Origin: an uncultured Eubacteriales bacterium
GTDB taxonomy: Bacteria > Bacillota > Clostridia > TANB77 > CAG-508
Assembly (NCBI GenBank): GCA_949288185.1
Contig: CASEIZ010000024.1
Coordinates: 138,303 to 170,717, forward strand
Direction: 5' to 3'
DNA length: 32,415 nucleotides
In this document: positions 1 through 8,399 of the stretch, piece by piece
Numbering within the stretch: position 1 is the stretch's first letter
Layout of the letters: each line of letters opens with the position of its first letter
Notes under the pieces: model-generated
Told to the model about the DNA's origin: nothing
Seen by the model: the letters and a program-made list of their open reading frames with translations, nothing else
The model's database searches: none
Translations under genes and position numbers: made by a program

Positions 1-21
1 TTGTTATACAAGGGGGAGAAA

Positions 22-585
22 ATGAAGAGAGTATTTTTTAATATTATTTTTATGATTTATTTAGTAATCGCAATATTTGTAACAGTTTGTTTATTGTCAT
101 ATAATGACTATAAAGTATCAGAATTTGGTACAACATCATTTGTAATTGTACCAGACAATAAATTAAATCCAGATTTTAATAAAGGAGATTTAGCCATTAT
201 AGACAAAGCTGATGGACTAGAAGTAGGAGATAAATTTCTATATTATGATGTGTATAATGAACAAGTACTTATAAGATTAGGAACAGTCAATGATATAGAT
301 AATTCCAATGAATTTGATATAAAATATTTAATCGATGATGGAGAATATGAAATTTCAGATGAGTATGTTATAGGACCTACATCAACAGCAACCGTTATGC
401 CAAATGTGGGAACCGTATTAGGCATTATAGAATCAAGATGGGGATTTCTATTTTTGATTGTATTGCCAGCATTAATTGCATTTGTTAATCAAATCATGGT
501 AGTTGCTACTGGAATAAAACAAGCAAAGAAAGAAATTAAAGAAGAAACGAAAGAAGATAAAAAAGAAGCTAAGGAAACAGAATAA
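22..585 (+). CDS. Signal-peptidase-like membrane protein lacking catalytic residues (SipW-like pseudoenzyme)
   Basis: The protein has 187 residues, an N-terminal membrane segment (about 5-27), a soluble domain, a second membrane segment (about 140-165) and a Lys/Glu-rich cytoplasmic tail, the layout of SipW-type signal peptidases. It aligns without gaps to the active copies encoded at 1269 and 7143 across the box that normally reads GSMxP, but here the sequence is NKLNP, so the catalytic Ser is K47. The usual THR motif reads LIR, so the catalytic His is I84. Both residues of the Ser-His dyad are therefore gone. I chose ATG 22 over TTG 1 because GGGGGAG at 12-18 is a strong ribosome binding site just before it. 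The next gene starts one base after the stop, so coupling is likely. The upstream part of the operon lies outside the window. A chaperone or scaffold role for fibre subunits is inference. Confidence 0.8.
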   Translation: MKRVFFNIIFMIYLVIAIFVTVCLLSYNDYKVSEFGTTSFVIVPDNKLNPDFNKGDLAIIDKADGLEVGDKFLYYDVYNEQVLIRLGTVNDIDNSNEFDIKYLIDDGEYEISDEYVIGPTSTATVMPNVGTVLGIIESRWGFLFLIVLPALIAFVNQIMVVATGIKQAKKEIKEETKEDKKEAKETE

Positions 586-586
586 A

Positions 587-1219
587 ATGACGAATTTAGG
601 TAAACGAAACACAAAAAAAGCATTGATTTTTTTGTGTTTATGTATCATTTTATTAATTATATATGGAGTTGTTAGAATATATGCACTTTTTCATAGTGAA
701 TTAGGGGCAAGCGTTCAACTTGAAAATGGAACATGGAATATTATTGTTAATGGAACAGATATAACCCAAGGAACAGATATTCGATTTGATATTAATAATG
801 TTACTGTGGAAGAAAATGAACATGTTAAACCAGGGAATATAGCACCTGGTTTAACTGGCACATTTAAAATCAATATTGATCCAAATGATACAGATGTTTC
901 AGTAAGATATGATATTTATTTAGACGAAGAAAAGCTTACAAATCCAAACATACAAATAAAATCTATAAAAGAAACATTAAATGGAAATGAACTAGTAAAA
1001 ACAGAAGAAAATACATATACAGGAATTATACCATTAGAAAACATACAAGCAGGAATAACAAATGAAATTACAGTAGAAGTAGAATGGATGGATAACGAAA
1101 ATAATCATGAAGAAGATATTGGGTTAGGAACCATATGGGAAGCAGAATATCAAATTCCTATTACGGTGCATGTTTGCCAATATTTAGGGGAAGAGTTAAA
1201 TCATTATGTTGATGAATAA
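587..1219 (+). CDS. TasA/camelysin-like secreted subunit with SipW-type signal
   Basis: The 210-residue protein has a basic start (GKRNTKK) and a hydrophobic segment at about 12-33. A short stretch then leads into a beta-rich domain opening with GTWNIIVNG (about 48-56). This 'signal, short linker, W-N-I/V' opening, followed by an 'iaPGltGtF.i.id' block and a 'DVSVRYDI' strand, is typical of the TasA/CalY (camelysin) family, whose precursors are cut by SipW-type peptidases. The same pattern occurs in the minus-strand gene at 8655. The gene starts one base after the preceding peptidase-like gene and lies 49 nt before an active SipW-type peptidase, so enzyme and substrate are probably co-expressed. 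It is probably an extracellular fibre or matrix subunit. Family assignment is good; the exact polymer is unknown. Confidence 0.75.
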   Translation: MTNLGKRNTKKALIFLCLCIILLIIYGVVRIYALFHSELGASVQLENGTWNIIVNGTDITQGTDIRFDINNVTVEENEHVKPGNIAPGLTGTFKINIDPNDTDVSVRYDIYLDEEKLTNPNIQIKSIKETLNGNELVKTEENTYTGIIPLENIQAGITNEITVEVEWMDNENNHEEDIGLGTIWEAEYQIPITVHVCQYLGEELNHYVDE

Positions 1220-1268
1220 CAAACAAATATATTCATATAAATAAAAAACAAATATTACGGGAGAAAAA

Positions 1269-1805
1269 ATGTCAAAACATAAAGAAAAGAAAACAATTAG
1301 TATGATAATAGGACAGATTCTGAATGTTTTACTACTTATCGTTTTTGTTTTAATCATGATAGGTGTTTACTATATTGTACAAATAAAAGTATTTCAAAAT
1401 GATTATGCGAATTTATTTGGATATACATTTTTTGAAGTAGCAACAGGGAGTATGTCAGGCACAATAGAAGTAGGAGATGTTGTGATTGTTAAAATCACAA
1501 AAGATGTAAACCAAGGTGAAGTCATTGTATACAAAGAAGGAGACAATTTTATTACACATAGATTAGTAGAAAAAGATGGCAGTCACTTAGTGGCAAAAGG
1601 AGATGCCAATAATAGTGAAGATAAGCCTATAACAGAAGATCAGATTTTAGGAAGAGTTATATATATCATACCAAAATTAGGAATATGGAGAAAAATTTTT
1701 CTGTCACCAGAAATCATAGGACTTATTTTACTTTTGCTTTTCCTTTTAGGAGTTGTTGTACAATTTTTTTCTAAAAATGATAAAGCTAATAACGAAAATA
1801 ACTAG
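1269..1805 (+). CDS. sipW: SipW-type signal peptidase I, catalytic residues intact
   Basis: The protein has 178 residues, with an N-terminal membrane segment at about 12-37, a catalytic domain and a C-terminal membrane segment at about 147-168. The Ser box reads ATGSMSG with nucleophile S61; the usual Pro two residues after Met is replaced by Gly. The general-base motif THRL places the His at 97, and the GD box is at 111-112. The Ser-His dyad, rather than Ser-Lys, together with a C-terminal membrane anchor marks the ER/archaeal/SipW branch of signal peptidase I. Such enzymes cleave TasA-like preproteins on the outer face of the membrane. ATG 1269 follows GGGAG at 1259-1263. It sits among three TasA-like genes, its likely substrates. 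Confidence 0.88.
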   Translation: MSKHKEKKTISMIIGQILNVLLLIVFVLIMIGVYYIVQIKVFQNDYANLFGYTFFEVATGSMSGTIEVGDVVIVKITKDVNQGEVIVYKEGDNFITHRLVEKDGSHLVAKGDANNSEDKPITEDQILGRVIYIIPKLGIWRKIFLSPEIIGLILLLLFLLGVVVQFFSKNDKANNENN

Positions 1806-1867
1806 TAAGAATAGTATAGCAACACTTTCTTACTAAATTTATAACTAAAGAAAGGAATGATAAACAA

Positions 1868-2440
1868 ATGAATAAAAAACTGAAGAGATTATATGCAAAA
1901 TTTGTCATTCTTATATTATGTCTTTTAGTTTTAATCAGAATCGTTGTTCTTGTTTTATCAAAATATGAAAGCATAGCAAATTCAACAGCAAATGTGGATA
2001 TTGCATTTTACTTATTAAACGAAGATTATAAAACGATGACATTAAACTTAGCATCACTATTTCCACAAGATGATGCATATGTATATACATTTTCAATAGG
2101 CAATCAAGATGGAGAAAAAACGGCTGAAATTGATTTGGTATATGATTTAACAATTCGAACAACAACAAATCTGCCATTAACCTATGAATTATATAAAAAT
2201 CAGAAACATACAGATAATGGAGCAGTCAATATAATAGAAACAAATACGGTAGAACCAGATGAATATGGTACATATTTTAGAAATATAACCACACAAGAAG
2301 AAAATTTATATTATAAAGAACCAAAAACCAATATATATGAATTGGTTATTCGTTTTCCAGAAAATTATAATACAACAAATTATCAAAATATTATAGAAGC
2401 TTTAGAAATTAAAGTTGATTCACATCAAATAACTTCGTGA
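1868..2440 (+). CDS. TasA-like secreted protein with SipW-type signal
   Basis: This 190-residue protein has a basic N-terminus (NKKLKRLYAK), a hydrophobic core at about 12-31 and then KYESIANSTANVDIAFY. The pattern of aromatic residue, small polar residues and 'A.vdiA.y' after the membrane segment is characteristic of SipW-dependent precursors of the TasA/camelysin type, with cleavage expected in the Ser/Ala-rich stretch. The mature part is beta-rich, with a 'TNLPLTYELY' strand that resembles accessory subunits in fibre loci. An AAAGGA site at about 1851-1856 precedes ATG 1868. The stop overlaps a possible GTG of the next gene, suggesting coupling. A role as fibre subunit or cap is inferred. 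Confidence 0.65.
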   Translation: MNKKLKRLYAKFVILILCLLVLIRIVVLVLSKYESIANSTANVDIAFYLLNEDYKTMTLNLASLFPQDDAYVYTFSIGNQDGEKTAEIDLVYDLTIRTTTNLPLTYELYKNQKHTDNGAVNIIETNTVEPDEYGTYFRNITTQEENLYYKEPKTNIYELVIRFPENYNTTNYQNIIEALEIKVDSHQITS

Positions 2441-2460
2441 AAATTTTAAAGAGGAGTCAT

Positions 2461-3408
2461 ATGCAAAAGAAAATAGGAAATGTTATAAGCAAAAATATAA
2501 AATATAAAAGAAATCAAATAATTATTGTTATACTGATTGCACTCAGCCTTTTGTCATTTATCATTATTTTTGGTAGATATTTAACAAGTAATGTAAGCAA
2601 TTTTTTTGTAAGAAGTAAAGAATTTTATTTTTTTAGTGATAAATTGTCAGAAGATAACTCTATTTATCAAGTTGATAATTGGTCAGGTGTAGATGATTAT
2701 ACCATTACAATCAATATGAATAGTCGTTTAAATAATATAGAATCTGCAACTTATGATATTGGATATGATATTTCATATACATGCAGTGATAATGCCATTT
2801 GCCAATTAAGTAAAACACAGGGAATTATTAAAGCGGACACCAATTCGGACTTTTTTAACTTAACCATTACACCAAATACACAATTAAAAGATGGAGACAA
2901 AGTTATCGTCGATGTAGTCGTTAATTCAACTGCACCATACAAAAAGACGTTAAAGGGAAGATTTACATTTGTTGTAGGAAAAGAGGAACTTACTTATCAA
3001 ATCACAGATAACTCACAAGACCCATATATGTTATTAAGTATTACAAATACGTTAACTTACTATACTGTTAAAGAAGCATTTGATTCTTTTCATGTGGGAG
3101 ATAGGATAGATATAAATACCTATTTATCATTATCAGAGGATAAAAAATCAAAATGTTATTCGGCAGAAGTTAAAATTGAATTTAATCCAAGAGAAGTTTT
3201 ATTTGATGTAACAAATAGTGCTTATTCAGATGCAACAAATATAACAACAACAAATATAGATGGTAAAACATACATAAATGGGTTTACCATTAAAATAGAC
3301 GCTATCTCTAGTAGAGAAATTAGATTTTATAAAGTGGATGTCAATCAAGATTATACATATCCAAATGGTAGTAATGATAAATCCATTATAACTGTTAGCA
3401 GTCAATAG
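2461..3408 (+). CDS. Membrane-anchored protein with large beta-rich ectodomain
   Basis: The 315-residue product has a basic cytoplasmic start of about 20 residues, one membrane segment (about 21-40) and an extracellular part of about 270 residues rich in beta strands. The ectodomain appears to contain two Ig- or cohesin-like sandwich modules (about 60-180 and 200-315). Four Cys residues are present, including a closely spaced pair in 'CSDNAIC', so a disulfide is possible. I chose ATG 2461 because GAGGAG at 2450-2456 lies just upstream; a GTG at 2437 in the same frame would overlap the preceding stop. I do not recognise a named family. Its position after two TasA-like genes suggests a membrane base or anchor for the fibre, which is inference. 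Confidence 0.7.
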   Translation: MQKKIGNVISKNIKYKRNQIIIVILIALSLLSFIIIFGRYLTSNVSNFFVRSKEFYFFSDKLSEDNSIYQVDNWSGVDDYTITINMNSRLNNIESATYDIGYDISYTCSDNAICQLSKTQGIIKADTNSDFFNLTITPNTQLKDGDKVIVDVVVNSTAPYKKTLKGRFTFVVGKEELTYQITDNSQDPYMLLSITNTLTYYTVKEAFDSFHVGDRIDINTYLSLSEDKKSKCYSAEVKIEFNPREVLFDVTNSAYSDATNITTTNIDGKTYINGFTIKIDAISSREIRFYKVDVNQDYTYPNGSNDKSIITVSSQ

Positions 3409-3441
3409 ATATAATGATTTTAAAGAAAGGAAGCACATAAA

Positions 3442-4443
3442 ATGACAATAAATATTATGAATGAATACATTACACTAACAAAAAAACAAATTACAACATA
3501 TCTAAAATTAATATTTGAAGACACATATGATAAAAGATATGATGATATGTATTCTGACAAATACATAAATGCAAGATATTATCATTTCTTTAAAGGAAGT
3601 GAAAATACAACAATCAGAAGAACGATACTAGAAGAATTAAGAAAAACATATGAATATGCCATTTCAGAAAATTTTGGAGATAAGGAGTTTATCGACAAGT
3701 TACATGTTTTTTACTGTTATGTTTTATACTTTGATCATGTTGTATATTGTAAAGACTTAAAAAATAAGATATCTAAAATAGCCAAACTTAGAAGAAAACT
3801 TTTAAATAGAGATGATGCTGACTTTGAAGAAAATTTATATAGAGAAATGATGAATATAAACGAAGAAAAAGAAAGATTATTAACTAAGTTTAACACAGAT
3901 GAGTTTTTCTTAAAGATATCAAATTATAAGAATATTTTAAATGTATACAGAGTAAACCTAAAATTTGAATTAAAATTTCCTATGGAATACAGTGAAATGG
4001 CTATTCATAAAGTATTTCATTCAGGAATTACAAATGAGGACAAATTAGTGATAGAATATTACTTAATGAGTGTTCAAATTATAAGAGATATTATTAAGCA
4101 AAATTTTAAAAAGCAATATATTGTGGAATTTGCAGAAACTTTATTAACAAAACCTAAAAAAATAAAAAGCATATTACATATTATTGACAATGCGGCAATT
4201 CAAGATAAGTTATCTTTAAAAATAAGACATGAATATTTTATAGAAAATAAAGAAGCTGTATATGAACTTATGAGAGAGGGATATAGATTTGCGATTATTT
4301 TAGATAATTCTTTTGAAGCAAATTATAAAAATATGGAAAATTTAAAAATGTTTAAATATGTCATACTTAATAAAGAGTCTAAACAATATGGACAAGTTAT
4401 GCAATTTAATCAAGACGTGAAAAACAATATTATAGAAATATAG
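3442..4443 (+). CDS. Cytoplasmic protein of unknown family, upstream of McrB-like gene
   Basis: The 333-residue protein has no signal peptide or membrane segment and is mostly charged and helical. Many Lys, Tyr, Glu and Phe residues and a central stretch at about 110-155 could form a coiled coil. I recognise no catalytic motif. It has a good AAAGGAAG site at 3424-3432 before ATG 3442, and the McrB-like ATPase gene begins 18 nt after its stop. This places it in a three-gene cytoplasmic or inner-membrane module (this gene, the ATPase and the DUF2357 protein) embedded among secretion and fibre genes. It could be an adaptor or cofactor for the ATPase. That role rests only on context. Confidence 0.72.
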   Translation: MTINIMNEYITLTKKQITTYLKLIFEDTYDKRYDDMYSDKYINARYYHFFKGSENTTIRRTILEELRKTYEYAISENFGDKEFIDKLHVFYCYVLYFDHVVYCKDLKNKISKIAKLRRKLLNRDDADFEENLYREMMNINEEKERLLTKFNTDEFFLKISNYKNILNVYRVNLKFELKFPMEYSEMAIHKVFHSGITNEDKLVIEYYLMSVQIIRDIIKQNFKKQYIVEFAETLLTKPKKIKSILHIIDNAAIQDKLSLKIRHEYFIENKEAVYELMREGYRFAIILDNSFEANYKNMENLKMFKYVILNKESKQYGQVMQFNQDVKNNIIEI

Positions 4444-4461
4444 AAAGGAAATATAATCAGT

Positions 4462-5982
4462 ATGGAGACGTTTTCAAAATTTTTGTATGAATTTTTAAAA
4501 CAATTCTTTTCAGGAATTACGACAGTTATAAAAGCAATTGGGACAGGCTTTAGCCAGATGTTTGATTTTAATTCTTACCAAAATATTATAGATACTTATA
4601 AAGGAGATTTATCAGCACCTGAATGGGTTTTAGTGGTTGTATCTATTTTATGTGTATTAATATTTGTAGGATTAATCATTGCACTGATTTATTTATTATG
4701 TAGAAAATATATAAAATTTAGAAAAAAAACAGTTGACCAAGATGCATTATTAGAAGAAGTAGCTTCACTAAATAAGCAAGTAGAAAATTTGATGAAAGAA
4801 AAAGAAAATATTATGGCAATGAAGGTATCACAATTGGGGCTAAAACCAGATGAATCACCAGAAATTGATGAACAAGAACAAGAAGAAGATTCTAATAATC
4901 CAGATATCCGTTTTGCAAAATTACATGAAATTGATTTAAAATATGAAGATTATGAACAACCAGATTATGAAAATTCATTTACATTGCCAGAATTATGTGA
5001 AAATTTTAGGAACTTTTCTGCTTCAAAATTGAAATTATATTATAAACCAGAAATGGTAAGGATATTTATTTCAGCTTTAGCGTCTACTAAATTAATTATT
5101 CTACAAGGTATTTCTGGAACTGGTAAAACATCTCTTGCATATGCATGGGGAAAATTTATGAGACATGACTCATGTATTGCATCTGTACAACCTTCATGGA
5201 GAGACAGAACAGATATGTTTGGATATTTTAATGAATTTACAAAAAAATTCAATGAAACAGAAATGTTAAAAGAAATGTATACAGCCGGTTATGTAGATGA
5301 AGTATTTACAGTCATTTTAGATGAGATGAATCTATCACGTGTGGAATATTATTTTGCAGAAATGCTTTCTATTTTGGAAATGCCAAATAGAGATGAATGG
5401 ATTATCGAATTAGTACCTAATAGTTGGAAAACTGACCCGAAATATATAGAAGGTGGAAAGATAAAAGTTCCAGCCAATATGTGGTATATAGGTACAATCA
5501 ATAATGATGATTCCACTTTTGCTGTAACAGATAAGGTATATGATAGAGCAATGCCAATAGATATCAATGAAAAAAGTGTTGCATTTGAACCAGTCTATAC
5601 AGAAGCACAAGGAATTAATTTTACATATCTAGATAAGTTATTTGAAACAGCTATACAGGAAAATCCAATTTCTGAGGAAACAATGGATAAAATAGAACAA
5701 ATGGACAATTATGTTATACAACATTTTCGTATTGCATTTGGTAATCGTATCGTTGCACACATGAAAAAATTTGTACCTGTATATGTGGCATGTGGTGGAG
5801 ATGAAATTAGTGGGGTGGATTATTTTATTGCTAAAAAAATATTAAGAAAATTTGAACAATTAAATATGTCAGCTATTAGAGATGAAATTGATCCATATAT
5901 TCAATTTTTAAATACAACTTTTGGCAAAAATAAAATGAAAGAATGTATAGACTATTTATTAAGATTGAAAAAGATGGCATAG
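4462..5982 (+). CDS. Membrane-anchored McrB-like AAA+ NTPase
   Basis: The 506-residue protein has one membrane segment at about 55-80, a predicted coiled coil at about 90-120, a Glu/Asp-rich linker and a C-terminal AAA+ domain. Walker A is GISGTGKTS (216-224), Walker B is VILDEMN (284-290), and the following LSRVEYYFAEMLS is typical of McrB. After sensor 1 the sequence GTINNDDS (344-351) keeps the N-x-x-D spacing of the McrB GTPase signature, and D361-R362 fits the arginine-finger position. McrB enzymes of restriction systems carry an N-terminal DNA-binding domain, but here that place is taken by a membrane anchor and coiled coil. The DUF2357 partner gene follows 17 nt later. I infer a membrane-bound motor that serves surface assembly rather than DNA restriction. 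Confidence 0.88.
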   Translation: METFSKFLYEFLKQFFSGITTVIKAIGTGFSQMFDFNSYQNIIDTYKGDLSAPEWVLVVVSILCVLIFVGLIIALIYLLCRKYIKFRKKTVDQDALLEEVASLNKQVENLMKEKENIMAMKVSQLGLKPDESPEIDEQEQEEDSNNPDIRFAKLHEIDLKYEDYEQPDYENSFTLPELCENFRNFSASKLKLYYKPEMVRIFISALASTKLIILQGISGTGKTSLAYAWGKFMRHDSCIASVQPSWRDRTDMFGYFNEFTKKFNETEMLKEMYTAGYVDEVFTVILDEMNLSRVEYYFAEMLSILEMPNRDEWIIELVPNSWKTDPKYIEGGKIKVPANMWYIGTINNDDSTFAVTDKVYDRAMPIDINEKSVAFEPVYTEAQGINFTYLDKLFETAIQENPISEETMDKIEQMDNYVIQHFRIAFGNRIVAHMKKFVPVYVACGGDEISGVDYFIAKKILRKFEQLNMSAIRDEIDPYIQFLNTTFGKNKMKECIDYLLRLKKMA

Positions 5983-5999
5983 AGGGGAGAGAATAACAG

Positions 6000-7139
6000 T
6001 TGGAAAACTTAGAAGTTATAGAACTATATGAAAATTCAAATCATGAAAAAACGAAAACATTTATAAATACTGCTGAATCTACGCTAAAAGTACAAACAGA
6101 GAAAAAGTATATAACAAGAGACATAGAATGGATACATATGATGGAAGAAGTGATGCCACATATAGATTCCATTTTTAGGTCTCCAAATCGTTTTATTAAA
6201 AATGAAGAAGAAACTGTAAAAATAGAACAAGCAAAAAAAGTATCAGTAGAAACGATTAAACATTTATCTAAACATACAAATTTGATACAAGACATAGATA
6301 AAGAAACAGGAGATGTTATACCATCCAAATTATTAAATGTAAGAAAAGAAGAAACCTATGATACATATGAAAATCGTTTAATATATACATTAGTACAGAA
6401 TATGAAGTATTTTGTAAATATTAGAAAAAATTCCTTATTGCAACCAATAAGCACAGAAAATAAAGAAGAAGACAAAAATAATAAACAATTAGAATATAAC
6501 GCAAAATCTAAACTAAATGATGAAGAAGTAGATATCAATGTTTCTATCAATTCTAAACTTGATGCTGAACCAAAAGATTCTAAAGAAAGAAATAAAAGTT
6601 TATTGTTAAGAATAGAAGAATTGGAAAAGAAAATATCAGATATTGAATCAACTGAAGTATATAAAATATTAGACAAAGAGAATATAACACTTGTAAAAGA
6701 TCCAATTAGGAAAACAAATGTCGTTTTAAAAAATGTTCATTTTCAATATGCGATGAAATTATGGGAATTTTTAAAAGCCAATTTTGATGAGCAAACCATA
6801 GAATCAGAAGATAATAAAGACTATATGGACAATGGACAATTAAAAAAGATGATGGATGAAGCTTTTTTATTGCAATATTTAGCAATGAAAACTTTAGATG
6901 AAGATAATATGGAAAAACAAGATACCAAAAAAGAAATAAAAGGAATTGTAGTAGAACAAATGTTAGACAAAATGTTAGATATAGATGAAGATATAACTGA
7001 AGAACAGTTAAGACAACTGGTAGCAGAAAAATATGAAGTGATAAAATATAAGAAAATGGCAGTTTTACAAGATATACAAAAGATATTTAAAAAATACATT
7101 GACCGATATGAAGATATGGTTGAGATGAAGGGGAATTAA
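6000..7139 (+). CDS. DUF2357 (McrC N-terminal-like) partner without visible nuclease
   Basis: The 379-residue protein is cytoplasmic, with no signal or membrane segment. The stretch TYENRLIYTL (T122 to L131) is the conserved DUF2357 motif found in the N-terminal part of McrC-type partners of McrB-like NTPases. A long charged region follows (about 150-225, coiled-coil-like), then a helical C-terminus. I see no PD-(D/E)XK nuclease signature, whereas classical McrC has such a nuclease at its C-terminus. TTG 6000 is used as the start; it follows a GGGGAG site at about 5984-5989, and no ATG lies near. The next gene begins 3 nt after the stop. It is probably the activator or adaptor of the upstream McrB-like NTPase. 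Confidence 0.78.
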   Translation: MENLEVIELYENSNHEKTKTFINTAESTLKVQTEKKYITRDIEWIHMMEEVMPHIDSIFRSPNRFIKNEEETVKIEQAKKVSVETIKHLSKHTNLIQDIDKETGDVIPSKLLNVRKEETYDTYENRLIYTLVQNMKYFVNIRKNSLLQPISTENKEEDKNNKQLEYNAKSKLNDEEVDINVSINSKLDAEPKDSKERNKSLLLRIEELEKKISDIESTEVYKILDKENITLVKDPIRKTNVVLKNVHFQYAMKLWEFLKANFDEQTIESEDNKDYMDNGQLKKMMDEAFLLQYLAMKTLDEDNMEKQDTKKEIKGIVVEQMLDKMLDIDEDITEEQLRQLVAEKYEVIKYKKMAVLQDIQKIFKKYIDRYEDMVEMKGN

Positions 7140-7142
7140 AAT

Positions 7143-7757
7143 ATGAAAGAAAAAATACAAAAATTAAAAAATAATAAAATACTAAAGATTATTGGAAATA
7201 TTTTATATGCGATTATTTTTATTATCGTATTGTTTATATTAATCATTGCAATTTTACAAAGAACGACCAATAATGAAATCACATTATTTGGATATAGAAT
7301 TTTTGTTGTTGCAACAGGAAGTATGACACCTAAATATGAAGTAGGAGATGTTTTAGTCTCAAAAGAAGTTGACCCAGCAACGATTCAAGTGGGAGACGAC
7401 ATTGTGTATAAAGGAAAAGAAGGTAGTTTCAAGGATAAAATTGTAACTCACCAAGTCATTATGATAGAAAAAGAAAATGAGAATTATAGGATTCAAACAA
7501 AGGGTATTGCCAATACAAAAGAAGATCCAGAAATAACACAAAATGAAGTAATCGGAAAAGTGATTTATAAAATGGGAGTATTATCTCTTTTGCAAAGAGC
7601 GATGTCAAATAACTATGTTTTCTATTTCGTCGTATTTGTTCCAATTGTATTACTTACTTTTAGACAAATCCTAAAGTCAAGATTAGATGATGATGACGAA
7701 GAAGATGAAGAAGAAAAAGATGATGATAAAAACAATGACAAAGCAAAAAAAGAATAG
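7143..7757 (+). CDS. sipW: SipW-type signal peptidase I with acidic tail
   Basis: The protein has 204 residues, with an N-terminal membrane segment at about 17-40, a catalytic domain and a second membrane segment at about 154-174. The Ser box ATGSMTPKYEVGD places the nucleophile at S60, and THQV gives the catalytic His at 103. A KGIAN box stands where KGD is usual. The C-terminal 25 residues are almost all Asp, Glu and Lys, a long acidic cytoplasmic tail not seen in the copies at 1269 and 21720. The AAGGGG site overlaps the end of the DUF2357 gene, and the start is 3 nt after that stop, so translational coupling is likely. Substrates are probably the TasA-like proteins on either side. Confidence 0.88.
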   Translation: MKEKIQKLKNNKILKIIGNILYAIIFIIVLFILIIAILQRTTNNEITLFGYRIFVVATGSMTPKYEVGDVLVSKEVDPATIQVGDDIVYKGKEGSFKDKIVTHQVIMIEKENENYRIQTKGIANTKEDPEITQNEVIGKVIYKMGVLSLLQRAMSNNYVFYFVVFVPIVLLTFRQILKSRLDDDDEEDEEEKDDDKNNDKAKKE

Positions 7758-7799
7758 TAACATATGATAAATTGCAAAAAAATAATGAAGGGATGAAAT

Positions 7800-8399
7800 A
7801 TGCATACATTTATTAAAATTATTAAAAAAGTTAAAATAAGAAATATGCTCATTTTAATCTTGTTAATACTATTTAATGCATATGCTTGGTTTATATATGC
7901 TACAAGGGTTTCTACTGATATTACAGCACATGTTAGTTCATGGAATGTAGAATTTGTCGGAGAAGATGGAGAAATTACAACAAATTTATTAGTTAGTATT
8001 GGCAGGATTTACCCTGGTATGGATAAATTTGAAAAAACAGTAGAAGTACATAATAAAGGTGAAACACCTGCTGTTTTAGATTATGAAATTAAAGAATTGA
8101 CGGTTATGGGAGAGACGTTTACTGTAGATGAAGAAAATGGTCCAACAACTCAAGATATGATAACAAAAATGAATACGGAGTATCCATTTAAAATTAACAT
8201 AGAAAAAGATGATAAGCAATTAAGTGAAGGAACAGGTAATGGAAAATTTATCATTAGTTTAGATTGGAATTTTGAATCAGGAGATGATGAAGCAGATACA
8301 ACATGGGGGAATAAAGCTTATGAATTTTATGAATCACATCCAGATGAAAATTGCATAGAATTGAAATTGACATTGGTTGCGACACAAAGAAATGAATAA
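7800..8399 (+). CDS. TasA-like secreted protein with AWF signal motif
   Basis: The 199-residue protein begins with a basic segment, then a hydrophobic core (about 15-28) and NAYAWFIYATRVS. The AYAWF motif followed by a small region and 'HVSSWNVEFV' is the pattern of SipW-cognate signal peptides; nearly the same AYAWF-type motif recurs in the gene at 10264. The mature part is an acidic beta-rich domain with an 'N.GETPAVLDYEI' block, as in camelysin/TasA relatives. It is the last gene of the ten-gene run and ends just before a foldback element. An AGGGATG site precedes ATG 7800. It is probably secreted and part of the extracellular fibre or matrix. Confidence 0.72.
   Translation: MHTFIKIIKKVKIRNMLILILLILFNAYAWFIYATRVSTDITAHVSSWNVEFVGEDGEITTNLLVSIGRIYPGMDKFEKTVEVHNKGETPAVLDYEIKELTVMGETFTVDEENGPTTQDMITKMNTEYPFKINIEKDDKQLSEGTGNGKFIISLDWNFESGDDEADTTWGNKAYEFYESHPDENCIELKLTLVATQRNE

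Noticed and set aside
4462..7139. McrBC-type restriction system
   Set aside because: The NTPase is membrane-anchored without a DNA-binding domain, the partner shows no nuclease motif, and the neighbours are secretion genes.
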